Below, piece after piece: positions 1-10,213 of a stretch of 64,000 nucleotides of DNA (position 1 is its first letter; each line of letters opens with the position of its first letter). The stretch comes from Stereocaulon alpinum. Its lineage: Eukaryota > Ascomycota > Lecanoromycetes > Lecanorales > Stereocaulaceae. The DNA lies in contig JAEUBA010000011.1 of the NCBI GenBank assembly GCA_018257865.1, forward strand, positions 1 to 64,000, written 5' to 3'. The position numbers were made by a program, and so were the translations under genes. The notes below the pieces were generated by a model. The model had not been told where the DNA came from. It was given only the letters and a program-made list of their open reading frames with translations, and ran no database searches.

Positions 1-3000
1 CTCTATATAGAGTTCTTAGTAACTACGCGACGTCTTAATATTATTTAACCTATAATATATTAGGGGAGATATCTTAGCTCTGAATAGGTATTTAGGTTCG
101 TAGCTAGTACCGCGTATAGGTGTGTCTCTATCGCTAGCTATTATCTTTACCTTAGTTTTATATTATATAGACTAAATCTATAATAGTCTCTAAGGCTATT
201 TCTATTAAGTATCTCTTTCTACCCCCTATTTAATATTTTAGGAGTAAGTAATTCCTTTTAGCTATTCTACTAAGATATTTTATTATTACTATCTCTAATA
301 CTTTTTTAAGTATATCTAGTAATATAATAGGCTAGTATACCTTAAGCTTTAAATAGTTAGTCTTTTTTTAATTTTTTTAGTATTACTATATTCGCCTCCT
401 AAAACTTCTTTAAGTAGTATTTATAATTTAAGTATACTTAAAATATCCTTCTAAATATTTCTATTATTTCTATATATACTACTCTTAAGAACCTATTTAG
501 GATTTCTAAGATTTTTAAGACCTTATTTACTACTAAGTATTAAATTATATCCCTTACCTCCTTTAAGGTAATCTTACTATCTATTACTATAAGTTCTAAG
601 TAGTTAGCCCCCTCTATATCTATTAGGTTTATTAAGGGTAAGAGTAGGAAGAGGACTTTTTTTAAAGCCTCTACCTTCTCCTTAAAGTCTATTACTTTAT
701 TCCTATTTCTATCTTTAATAGCTAGGAATTATAGTAACTCTTTAAGGTATATACTCCTTTCCCTTCCCTACTTAATAAGTTACTATACTCCTCCTAGTCT
801 TAGTAATACTCTATAGACTCCCTCTCTAAAAGCTATTATCCTAGCCTTCTATAGGGTAGTAACCTTTTCCCTTTTAATTTAGTAGAGGGCTTCCTTAGTT
901 TCTATATTCCTACTATAATAGTAGGCCTTAAGCGCTACCCTTATATATACCTTATTCTAATATAGCTTAGCCCCTACGTACGGTTCCTTATATAAGATAG
1001 TATCTTCTATTACCTCTTATAGTATAGCTATAAGCCTATTAATATATTAGTTAATTATATCTTTAGAGTCTACTAAGTACTAGCTTATTGCTTTATTTAG
1101 GATCTTTATATATTTTTAGATTTCCTCCTTAGTTACCTTCGCCTTTATCCTTTTCTAAGCCCTCTTCTAGTATACTAGGCGTTCGCTTTATATCTATTCT
1201 AACTTTATTATAATTAATATATAGTCTAATCCTATATTAAGGTTATTCTTTACCCTATACTTTACTATTATATTATATACGCCTTTAGTTAGGAATATAA
1301 GGTTAATAGTACTTTCTAAGCCCCTATTCTATTATATAACTACCTTCTTTAGTAGTCCTAAAACTATACCGCTCTCTCCTACTACCTCTAGTAGCTTATC
1401 TACTATAGCGTAGTATATTATTTATCCTAAGTTATTTTAGTATAGGTAGTATAGGTTAAAGTCTCCTATAACTATATATTTACCCTTATTCCCTAGCGCC
1501 TCCTTTAGCTTTAGGATAGTTATTAGGCTATCCTTTAATATATAGCTTACTAGTAAGGGGGTATAAATATTATATACTTATACCCTCTCCCTTAGTAGCC
1601 CTCTAATATTCTCTATTTTAGCCTTAGTATCCTTCTAAGTCCTCTTAACTTAGATTTATAATAAGTATAAGTTACCTCCTTAGTATTCTACCCCTTAGTT
1701 ATTAGGATCTATCCTCTTATTTATATAGAAATACGTCTTAGCCTCTAAGTCTCCCCTATAGGCTAAGTAGAATTTACTTATACTTATATTATATAAGGTT
1801 CTATTTATTAGGTTATATACTAGCTCTTAAATTACTAATATATCTATATCTTTTATATCTTTATTTTTAAGAAGTAGTATTATTACTATATCCTTCTTCC
1901 TCTATATATTATACTATAGTATTCTTAGGTAGGGTATATCCCTTATTAGGTAAGGGCTATTTAAATATTCTCCTATATTTAGGTAGTCTTAGTAGTCTTT
2001 ACTACTCCTAAAGTCTACTTAAGAGTATTTATTAGACTAATTCTTTCTATAGATAGAGGCTATTACCCTTACTTTACTTTAGAGAAGGTTATTAGTTATC
2101 CCCTCTTTATTATCTCCTTAATTCCTTTCTAAGGCTTATTTATTATATCCTTTAAAACCTTCCTCTTCCCTTTAGAGATTACTTTATACTACCCTTTTAA
2201 GTTAGTCCTTTTTAGTATTACTAGCGTAAGCTTTACTAAGTATTACTTTAGGGTTTCTTTAAAGTATTTTAACTTATACTTAATTCTTTATCTAGCCTTA
2301 GTATTCTCCTTTTATTAGATTAAGTAGGTTTTACTCTATATTAAGTACTCCCCTTTATATATTATATACTTAGGCTTATTACTAGCTCTTTCTATATAAT
2401 TATTAGTTATATAGTTTTAGGCGTATATCCTATAGTAGGTAAGGTATTTATATACCTTAATAATATATTTATACCTATAGTAGTTAAAGTACTACTTAGG
2501 GGTAGCTTCTCTCTTTTAATAATTATAAAAAAGGAGGCTATTCTTTACTACTATCCCCTCTATAATAAGCTAGTTCGCCGCCTTTAAGCTTAGGATCTTA
2601 ATTATTAGTATAGAGAATCTCTTCTCCCTCTTAAGTATATCTAACTTTAATATAAATATAGGCTATTTAGCTTTTATTATCTTTAATTTTAGGTAAAGCT
2701 TTTTATTATCTTTTCTTAAGGTTTTAAAGATCCCTTATTAATCCTTTATATCTATTATCTTTTCTACTCTATAGATTACTACTATTACTATTTTTTAAAG
2801 GACTCTTATTAACTTATAGAATCTTTTTACCTACTTATTATCCTTCTCTAACTCCTCCCTAACCTTTACTAAAGTTATTTAAAGAATAATATCCCCCCCT
2901 ATAATCTTTCTAATTACTATAATAATCTCCTTAATTACTCCCCTTACTCCCCTAAATATTTATATTAGTTAAGGAAGGGTTACTATAGCTATTTATATTT

Positions 3001-3590
3001 TTTCGCTAGTATTATTAATCCTAACCGTTACCTACTTTACTTTCTTAATATCTTCTACCTTAAGTATAGCTAGGTAGATAGTATTTTAGCCCCTTTAGGC
3101 TATATAGGCTATATCCGCCTAGTTATTATTTACCCTTTTAGTTAGGTAGTCTTTATATATTAATTAGCTATAGTACTCCTTTATAGTATATCTTTTAATA
3201 GTATTCTCCTATATATACTCTATAATCCTTTTTATTATATTATAAAAGAAGCTTTATATAATCTTATTTATATTTATCTATAGTATCCCTTAAACCTTTT
3301 TTATAAACTTTAATAATACCTACTTTATAGCCTTTATATACTATATTCTTTCTTTAATTCTTTTCCTACCTTAAAGGCCTTATAGATCTTTAATAGGTTT
3401 CTACTATTATCGCTATTACCTTATTATTATATTAGGATACGTTCCTTATCTACCTTTACTACTAATACCTCCCTTTTCTCCTCCCCCCCTATCTTATATT
3501 ATTTTACTAGGTTCGTAGCCTAGTATAATCGCTCGTCTAGCCTAGTAGGCCTATTCGCCCGTCGTACTCGTTATCGTCGCTATCGGATAA
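1..3590 (-). mobile_element. RIP-decayed LINE (non-LTR) element, endonuclease part readable; runs off left edge
   Basis: No intact reading frame remains, but the minus strand keeps an apurinic endonuclease-like domain of the Tad/I type. A QEP-type motif lies near 1820-1870 and a following FY-NK-like stretch near 1700-1760. A GDFNL motif is encoded at 1466-1455, and a GSDH-like motif (now G-L-D-Y) at 1232-1221. The substitutions are those expected from C-to-T change on both strands (CAC to TAT, CAA and TGG to stops). The reverse transcriptase should lie below about 1100 and beyond the window; I could not place its motifs. The stretch 2000-3500 is presumably the gag-like first ORF, but I see no certain motif there. 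CA and TG dinucleotides are nearly absent. The right boundary is approximate. Confidence 0.75.
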
Positions 3591-4243
3591 AGCTTTATTA
3601 GATAGTTATACTAGATTTAAGGTAAACGATATTATAGATAAAATAGTAGATATATTAGAATTTATTAAGGAGTAGTCCGTATAGAGCTATAATTAGATAA
3701 CGAACTAAGTAAATCGCTACTAATCTAACGTATCCTATAAAGTAGGAGATTTAGTCTTCCTATCTAATAGAAATATTACTACGGTACGGCTAAGTAAGAA
3801 GCTAGATAATAAAATACTAGGGCTATTTAAAGTTATAGAGAAAGTAGGATATTCCTACCGCCTAAAGCTCCTAGTAAGTATATAGATCTATAATATATTC
3901 TACCCTAGCCTATTACGTAAGGCTATAAGTAATCCCCTATATAGGTAATACGCCGAACCGCTAGGGCCGGTAATTATTAATAATAAGGAGGAGTAGGAAT
4001 TAGACAAGATATTAGACGCCTAATAAATAGGTAAGAACCGCCGGCTACAGTTCTATATCTAGTAGAAAGACGAAGGGTAACCTAACTATTAATAGTATAA
4101 TATAGATAGTAATAAATTCGAAAACGTAGCTAATATTATCGCGGATTTCTACTATTACTACCCTAGAAAGCCTAGTAGTCCTAGCTAATAGAAAACTACT
4201 TATATATATTAGGGTCGCTGCTTTCTAGAGGGGGGGGAGGTAA
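3590..4243 (+). mobile_element. Ty3/gypsy retrotransposon remnant: integrase C-terminus and chromodomain
   Basis: The plus strand shows the end of a gypsy polyprotein broken by many TAG/TAA codons. The integrase C-terminal signature K-V-G-D-L-V-F-L is encoded around 3740-3760, followed by a K-L-D-K and Y-R-L-K-L pattern. A chromodomain follows: E-L-D-K-I-L-D-A near 3998-4021 and a ..QF-Y-I-x-x-K-D-E-G..N.. segment near 4047-4090, where conserved Trp codons (TGG) now read TAG. A polypurine tract (agaggggggggagg, 4227-4240) directly precedes the candidate LTR. Everything upstream of the integrase tail is missing or replaced by the oppositely oriented LINE. Chromodomain gypsy elements (chromoviruses) are common in filamentous ascomycetes. 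Confidence 0.8.
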
Positions 4244-4547
4244 TATTACGAGCTAGCCTTTCGTTACTTACTAGTCCTTTATTACTTACTAGTATTTATA
4301 TACTTTAGCCTAGATCTAAGTCGGACTAGGTTTAGTTCGACTTATATCTAACTTAGCCTAGGTCTAATACTAGGCCTCTTTAGCTATAGCGCTTAGACTT
4401 AGCCTAGGTTTAGCCTAGATTCCGCCTAAACCGGACGTTAAGCCCCTTTGGCCTTAGCGTCTACTAAGCTACGTCCCTTATATATTATACACACGCTCTA
4501 TATATATAGCTTTCCTTTCTTAGATTTATTCTCCTAGTCTAATAACA
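4244..4547 (+). repeat. Candidate 3' LTR of the gypsy element (304 bp)
   Basis: It begins four bases after the polypurine tract with TATTACGAGC, readable as a RIP-altered TGTTACGAGC, and ends ...AATAACA. This gives TGTTA/TAACA termini as expected for a gypsy LTR. A TATA-rich segment lies at about 4478-4510. The 5' LTR is not in the window, so neither the end points nor a target duplication can be confirmed. Confidence 0.55.
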
Positions 4548-5204
4548 CCCCTATTAACTCGCTCTAGGCCGGCCCCTAATAGATATAGGCTTAAGGAGGA
4601 GGAGGATAATATCCCCGTATATACTACGCTATTATTAATATAGAGGCGTAAAGTTATAGCGCTATAAGTCTTATTTATTAAAGTAGTACGTCTTAACGCT
4701 ATAAGTATTATACCCTTATATAGAAGGCGTAGTTCCTAGAAATAATTAGTAAAAAATATATATTTATAGGACTTACTTACCTTATCTTCTTAACTCTCTC
4801 TAATATAGTTATCCTTAGAATTAACGTATAAATAATTACTACCGTAACCTTTACTAGGTTTTACTATAGTAAAGTAGTCTTTTCTACCTCTTTCTAAGTA
4901 AAACCGTCCTAGTAGAGATAATATTATAGTAGACGTATAGTAGAATTTATCGCTAGTAGTTAAGGAAGGATCTAGGGATATTACTTAAGGAAGGAAAATT
5001 ACCTAGTCTTTTATTTATAATTTAGGATAGTACTATATAGGCTCTTTACTAAGAATTAATCTCGTTATAATATAAGTTTTATATAGTTATTTAACTAATT
5101 TAAGTATATACTAGTTCTAAAACGCTATTAATACTAGAATATAACCGTTCTAAAACTATAAGAACTATTAATAATTTTATAACTATTAGATAATAGTTAT
5201 ATAA
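4548..5204. other. AT-rich decayed sequence without recognisable gene
   Basis: Strongly TA-rich with frequent stops in all frames and few CA/TG dinucleotides, so it has the same RIP signature as the flanking elements. The stretch agaggcgtaaagttatagcgctataag (about 4632-4658) and similar short motifs recur around 4690, but I recognise no protein or RNA. Confidence 0.5.
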
Positions 5205-5236
5205 CCCTAACTGTAACCCTAACTGCAACCCTAACT
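5203..5236. repeat. Interstitial telomere-like repeat, three CCCTAA units at 12-bp spacing
   Basis: CCCTAA occurs at 5205-5210, 5217-5222 and 5229-5234, separated by CTGTAA and CTGCAA. The unit is therefore a 12-mer whose first half is the canonical fungal telomere hexamer. It merges on the right into the 9-bp minisatellite. Confidence 0.7.
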
Positions 5237-5249
5237 ATAAAGTAATATC

Positions 5250-5775
5250 TAGTAACTCCAGCAACTCCAGCAACTCCAGCAACATCAGTAGCACCTGCAA
5301 TATCCAGTAACATCAGCAGCACCTGCAATATCCTGCAATATCCTGCAACACCTGCAACACCTGCAACACCTGCAATATCCAGCAATATCCTGCAACACCT
5401 GCAACACCTGCAATATCCTACAGCACCAGCAACACCTGCAACACCTGCAATATCCAGCAACACCTGCAACACCTGCAATATCCTGCAACATCAGCAACAC
5501 CTGCAATATCCTGCAACATCAGCAATACCTGCAATATCCTGCAATATCCTGCAACACCTGCAACACCTGCAACACCTGCAACACCTGCAACACCTGCAAC
5601 ACCTGCAACACCTGCAACACCTGCAATATCCTGCAATATCCAGCAATATCAGCAACACCTGCAATATCCAGCAGCACCAGTAACACCTGCAATATCCAGT
5701 AATATCAGCAGCACCTGCAATACTAGCAATATTAGTAATATCTAGCAATATCAGCAACATCCAGTAGTACTAGTA
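5250..5775. repeat. 9-bp minisatellite (CAACACCTG / CAATATCCTG-like units)
   Basis: A tandem array of near-9-mers, with a homogeneous core of repeated CAACACCTG at about 5534-5625 and diverged units (CAATATCCTG, CAATATCCAG, CAGCACCAG, CAACATCAG) at both sides. The whole array is rich in CA and TG, unlike everything around it. All three minus-strand frames are open for long runs because the 9-mer contains no stop; they would encode repeats such as G-V-A, C-R-C or L-Q-V. I treat these as non-coding. The right end decays into TA-rich copies (TAGTAATAT). Confidence 0.9.
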
Positions 5776-5818
5776 ATATTAGTAATACCTAGATAGTTTA
5801 TTAATTATTAATTAACTG

Positions 5819-5961
5819 TTTACTAACCGTCTACTAACCGTTTACTAACCGTCTACTAACCGTTTACTAACTATCTACTAACCGTTTACTAACTATCTAC
5901 TAACTATTTACTAACTATCTACTAACTGTTTACTAACTATCTACTAACCGTCTACTAACTA
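5819..5961. repeat. 11-bp minisatellite, 13 units, organised as a 22-bp dimer
   Basis: Thirteen 11-mers of the form T[T/C]TACTAACCG. TTT- and TCT-starting units alternate strictly until the last two, so the higher-order repeat is 22 bp. The unit ends vary between CCG, CTG and CTA, which looks like stepwise loss of the CpG by C-to-T change. Confidence 0.9.
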
Positions 5962-6985
5962 CAACCGTTGTTAGTTTTAGGAAGAGATATTCTAACGTTG
6001 TTATAACTAAATATAAACCGAATACTAACTAAATAAAGACTATTATCTAACTAGTAGTTAACTATTTAATTATAGTATTAGAATTTTATAGGTAGATATT
6101 ATAGTATAATAGGTTTAGTAGGTTAGTAACTTCTACCTAAATAGATATACTTAGTATATTTAGAAGAAAGAGATAATAGGCGGTACTCCTTTTAGGAATA
6201 TATATACCTTAGATATAATACTATAGCTACTAAACTAACTTAGGAAATATAATCTATAAGTTATTAATAACGGTTAGATAGTATAGGGAATATTAAGGAA
6301 GTAAGGTTTCTTTAGGATAAAGATTCCTTAATAAGGGGATATTATTATAGATTTAAGTATAATAAGGAATATACTAAGCTAGGTAGCCTAGGGACTACTA
6401 TTATATAACTAGTTATAATATTTATAGTAATTATAAGGAGCGACTACTACGTCCGTAGCGACTAGTTATAGTAATTATACTAGTTATAGAATATAATTAG
6501 GGTATCTTAGGAGAGTATAAGGCTCTCCCCTTAAATATATAAGGAAGGGTTTTTCTTTAGTAGAATATTTTCTTATCTCCTTATATTTAACTTATATAAT
6601 AGAGAGGAGTCTTAGCTAAAGATACTTTAATAACTATCTATCTCTATTACTTTCTTAGTACTTAATATACTATATAATTTACCCGCAGGAGTTAAACCCC
6701 CCGTTATAAGGAGATTAGCGGTAGTACTTTTTAAAAGGAATTAGTAGGAGCGATCCTTAGTAGTACCTTAGCTAACTTAGCTACTATTCTTAGTAGGAAG
6801 CCCCCCCCCCCTATACCTAGATATTATTTATAATAATAAAGTAAATCAAGTACTTTTTACTTTAGCTACTTTATCTTACTTTAGCGACTAAGGAAGAGAT
6901 CTAAAAGTATATAAGGATTTTAAATAAAGTTATAAGTAGATACCTAGTAGACTTTAAAGAAGTAATTAATCTATATATTAATAAG
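5962..6985. other. AT-rich RIP-like sequence, possible retroelement end
   Basis: TA-rich and CA-poor, with no open frame. A promoter-like AAATATATAAGGAAGGG segment (about 6534-6550) and the following pyrimidine-rich stretch resemble the U3/R part of an LTR, but I cannot define termini. A run of ten C residues lies near 6801-6810. The block ends at about 6985, where the sequence turns GC-rich within a few bases. Confidence 0.45.
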
Positions 6986-8461
6986 CTTGTCCCGCCTACC
7001 TTTACCCGCCGCACCCGCCTAATTCTGCGGATTTGCCAACAATGCAGGACTAAAGGAAAGGCTCAGCTTTCTTAAGAGCTCAACCACGCCGTACAGCTGA
7101 AGAAACGGAGCATAGCCTGTCAAAAGAAATGTGACATCCTGTAGCACACCGTGTTATTCCGTCTTTGGCGGAGAGCCTCATTCCGTAGGCCAAGTCTCGG
7201 CGCATATTCTACTGTCGATCTTGCAGCAACACAGCTCAACGCACTCGCAATAGGATTACCTAAGAATCGGGCCACAGTCTATCAGGTCTTGAGGTAGGTT
7301 TTGAGCTACGACGGGTAGGATTTACTATTGAAGAGAGATGAGCTTGCAGTCGGATCAATCCTGGTATTCTTCAGCAAGCCCTGGGGCTTAAGGGTTCGCC
7401 AAAACCGGGGAACCATGAGTTGGACTTGCTCGAGCAGCTGCTTGAAGGTCAATTATTGGAATGTGGCCACGGACTTAGCCCATCTCAGCTTCGATGCAAG
7501 CGCGCGTAATTGCAACATCAAAACGTTTTATACATTGGCAGAATGCCCGAGCATCGCAACGGTTTGCCTTGAATCACTAACGCTGCCATTATATAGAAGA
7601 AGCCGCAGAGACTCCACACCCTGCTGTCTGCTTTATGCCGTGTGAATGTCGGACAGTTTGGTCGAAGCAGACAAGTTATTGGTCAGTAATCGTGATCATC
7701 GCGTCAATCACACACCGACATCGTATCAAAGATGCTATGCAGCGAGTCCTACATTGCTATATCCGTGGCTCCCACATCAAGGACCCAGAAATTCCGGGTT
7801 CCACGCGCTCCGCCGGGGAGGGGGGAGGGGTTGCCGCCTTTCAGTGAGCCATCTAAGCGGACTTTAACGCGTAACTGATACCTATCCGGGGGCTTTTCAG
7901 GGCAGCTCCGGGCCTTTATCCCGGGGTGGTGTGAACCCTTATTTTCCTTTGCTTCGTGCTATTGACGACTCTAGTAGAGCGTTAATGGCCAGCATAAGAC
8001 TGGTTAGTGACCTTTATGAACGCGAAACGCGAAACTTGAATTTTACCGCTCGAAAGCGTTAAGGCATCAGTTGCAGCGATGGAGTGCAACTCAAATAGAT
8101 GCTTGAGCGAGCAATGATCTAGAAAGTAAGATTTTAAAGCACGCATAGATGTCGAAGGATGTGGGCCATTCCTGGCCAATGCTGGCAAAGGAAGGAGGGT
8201 TTCGTTATTCATTGGAAGTGTGTCCTAGTCTACGAAGTATCTGTTAGCGGCTCTTGTTGTCTGGGATAGTAATCGGCTCACTACAATGATACATCCCTGG
8301 CGACTGCAAGGATTTGCTTCAGATGTTCTCCACTCATCCCATAGTTTGAACATCCAGGCATAGTTGGCCGAATAGAAGATCTTTATAAACCCAGGTACTG
8401 TACATAGAGCATAGGGCACGATTGTATTATGTTTCTGTTTTTCCGAGTTTTCAGGTATAGT
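6986..8461. other. Gene-free stretch right of the composition boundary
   Basis: Normal GC content and CA/TG dinucleotides return here. The longest open frame (7328-7645, +) has no codon-like bias or motif I recognise. Around 7220-7295 one plus frame reads L-x-A-L-A-I-G-L-P-K-N-R-A-T-V-Y-x-V-L-R and then stops. This resembles a helix-turn-helix of a transposase or repressor and may be a dead relic. Bases 8225-8461 probably include the 3' UTR of the SPO7 homologue. Confidence 0.4.
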
Positions 8462-9676
8462 CTACGCCGGTCGGCTGACAGGCGTGAGTTTCGTCATTTG
8501 GGCGTTCTCCACTGAATTAGATGTTTTGGCCTTCCTCCTTCGCTCGCTCGCACTTGCTGTGAGGCTGCCTCGTCGTACACGAGCAGAACCGGGTCGCTCT
8601 TCGGTGTCCAGAGTAGATGGAGTGCTACTGCGAGATGTGTTTCGCGAATGTGAATCACCTCTTGTATAAGAATGTCGCTTCCCGTCCTTTTCAAGCTGGT
8701 GCCTGTGATGGCTCTTCTCGACATCGCCCTTTCCACCAGATTCTGCGACCGTCTTGCGTCCTCGCCAACCAGTCCACCAGAGCCAGCCACCTCGTCTTCG
8801 AGCCATTTCCCGTTCACGCTTGCGTAGAAGCTGTCGTATGTGTATTCGCCTCTCATTCTCTTTCTCCCAGTACTCGAGCCTATAAAGTTCCCAGTTCTCG
8901 CGGAAGTCCGGAGAGAATGGTTTTGGTAGTAGTAGCAGCTTAATATAGTCACCACCAGGCGAAAGGTCCTCTTCGTGCGACACATCCTCGTCTTCATCAA
9001 ACCTAGAACGGTGGCTTCCAAAGCCATGCTTTTCGGTGGCATGGTCAACGTAGTGGTAGGAGGATCCCGAGGCCGGAAAGAACGAAGAGTAAGGAAAGAG
9101 AAAGGAAAGATGTCCTAGCATTTCCTTCCACCAGGGTCCTTTGATCACAACGATCTTGGCATTGACGTTTCTTAAGCCCCTATTTGCAATACTGACCCAG
9201 CGTCGCGGCCATCTCATCCCTCTATCCCACTGACCAGTGCCCCATATGAGTATTGCAGTCACTACTCCACCCATCAACGCCATCTTTTCGCCTGTTTCCA
9301 CCACCCAGTAGACTGAGCCACCAACTCCGCTCCCATCTTCACGAAGTCTGAAGAATAGGAGATAAGTGAATCCAACATTCCATATGCACAGCAGGAATAT
9401 GAAGAACGTATTTTGCCTTCTGCGATCACGCAGAGTGAGGTATTGAGCGCGGAGAGAAGCCTCAAGGATCAGCAGGTTGAGATATATCTGCGGAGGCGAC
9501 GAGGGGAGAATCGCAAGAGGGTCAGACGGCAACAAAGGAGTGGAGGACCTGAATTCTCCTGGCTCGACTTTCTCTATAGAAGGAGCCGGGGAAGGCGATC
9601 GAGATACAACAGCTGGTACTGAGGTACCCGGTGGAGGAGCGCCTTTGACGATTTGGTCCAGTCTTGAGCTGGACAT
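8462..9676 (-). CDS. SPO7: SPO7 homologue, regulatory subunit of the Nem1-Spo7 phosphatase
   Basis: Single-exon protein of 404 residues. In yeast Spo7 is the membrane subunit that binds the Nem1 phosphatase at the ER/nuclear envelope; the complex dephosphorylates the lipin Pah1 and so controls phosphatidate, triacylglycerol and nuclear membrane growth. The family core is visible. Residues about 62-110 carry I-Y-L-N-L-L-I-L-E-A-S-L-R followed by a first hydrophobic segment (F-F-I-F-L-L-C-I-W-N-V-G-F-T-Y-L-L-F-F). A second hydrophobic segment (about 131-148) leads into W-P-R-R-W and an N-R-G-L-R-N-V-N-A-K motif, both diagnostic for Spo7. The long charged C-terminal tail (about 290-404) is disordered and poorly conserved in the family. 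It starts at a true ATG and is divergent from the hydrolase gene at 10214. Confidence 0.9.
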   Translation of the reverse strand: MSSSRLDQIVKGAPPPGTSVPAVVSRSPSPAPSIEKVEPGEFRSSTPLLPSDPLAILPSSPPQIYLNLLILEASLRAQYLTLRDRRRQNTFFIFLLCIWNVGFTYLLFFRLREDGSGVGGSVYWVVETGEKMALMGGVVTAILIWGTGQWDRGMRWPRRWVSIANRGLRNVNAKIVVIKGPWWKEMLGHLSFLFPYSSFFPASGSSYHYVDHATEKHGFGSHRSRFDEDEDVSHEEDLSPGGDYIKLLLLPKPFSPDFRENWELYRLEYWEKENERRIHIRQLLRKREREMARRRGGWLWWTGWRGRKTVAESGGKGDVEKSHHRHQLEKDGKRHSYTRGDSHSRNTSRSSTPSTLDTEERPGSARVRRGSLTASASERRRKAKTSNSVENAQMTKLTPVSRPA

Positions 9677-10213
9677 GGTGTTGTAGAATCTTCTCTGTCT
9701 ATGGGCTTTATCGACTACTCACTCAGGTACGAACAGCGAAGGGTTGCCAGTGAGAAGCATCTTGTCCACGTGATACCTAATCGGTCATCCACATGCTTTG
9801 AGATGCCTGAAATGTAAGGTAGAACTACTTGATAATGTCGGGCAGTGGTTGATCCGATTCCCGGGGCTAAAAGCGGCCGTACGTACTCGTTCCTAGTTGA
9901 CGTACAGTACATACATAGACATTGCAGGTCCAAGCCTACAGAAGTTTCAGACACTTCCTTGCTGCCATCATTACTTGCTTCTCTTATTCTCTTCTTTGCA
10001 TTACCCTGAACATTTCGCCCGGCTACCGCTTGCTCTCTGTATTCCTACGCTTACAAGCTGTCGACCTTGCGCTCAATACCGATCAATCCAAGAAGCTCAA
10101 TTACATTGTGGAGCTACTCAAGAGCATATACAAAATCTATCCTCTTTCTTGGTGGCCGAGAGCTTTCCTTTTTTGAGCCCGCGCTGGGGAGGCTGCAAAG
10201 AAACACTGCTACA
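9677..10213. promoter_or_regulatory. Divergent intergenic region between SPO7 and the CLD1-like gene
   Basis: 537 bp between two start codons pointing away from each other, so it should carry both promoters. Pyrimidine-rich stretches near 9950-10010 precede the plus-strand gene. I see no unambiguous regulator site. Confidence 0.5.

Noticed and set aside
5197..5760. Minus-strand open frames of 70-93 codons across the 9-bp minisatellite
   Set aside because: They exist because a 9-mer without stops is open in every frame; the encoded peptides are simple repeats and there is no promoter or conservation to support them.
5250..5961. CRISPR-like array
   Set aside because: Units are 9 and 11 bp in uninterrupted tandem, without spacers, in a eukaryotic genome.
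7220..7645. Transposase-like fragment and the 105-codon frame beside it
   Set aside because: Only one short helix-turn-helix-like string is seen; the neighbouring frame gives no transposase motif, so I do not call an element.
8494..9048. Second minus-strand frame of 184 codons inside the SPO7 gene
   Set aside because: Shadow frame; SPO7 conservation explains the coding strand and frame.
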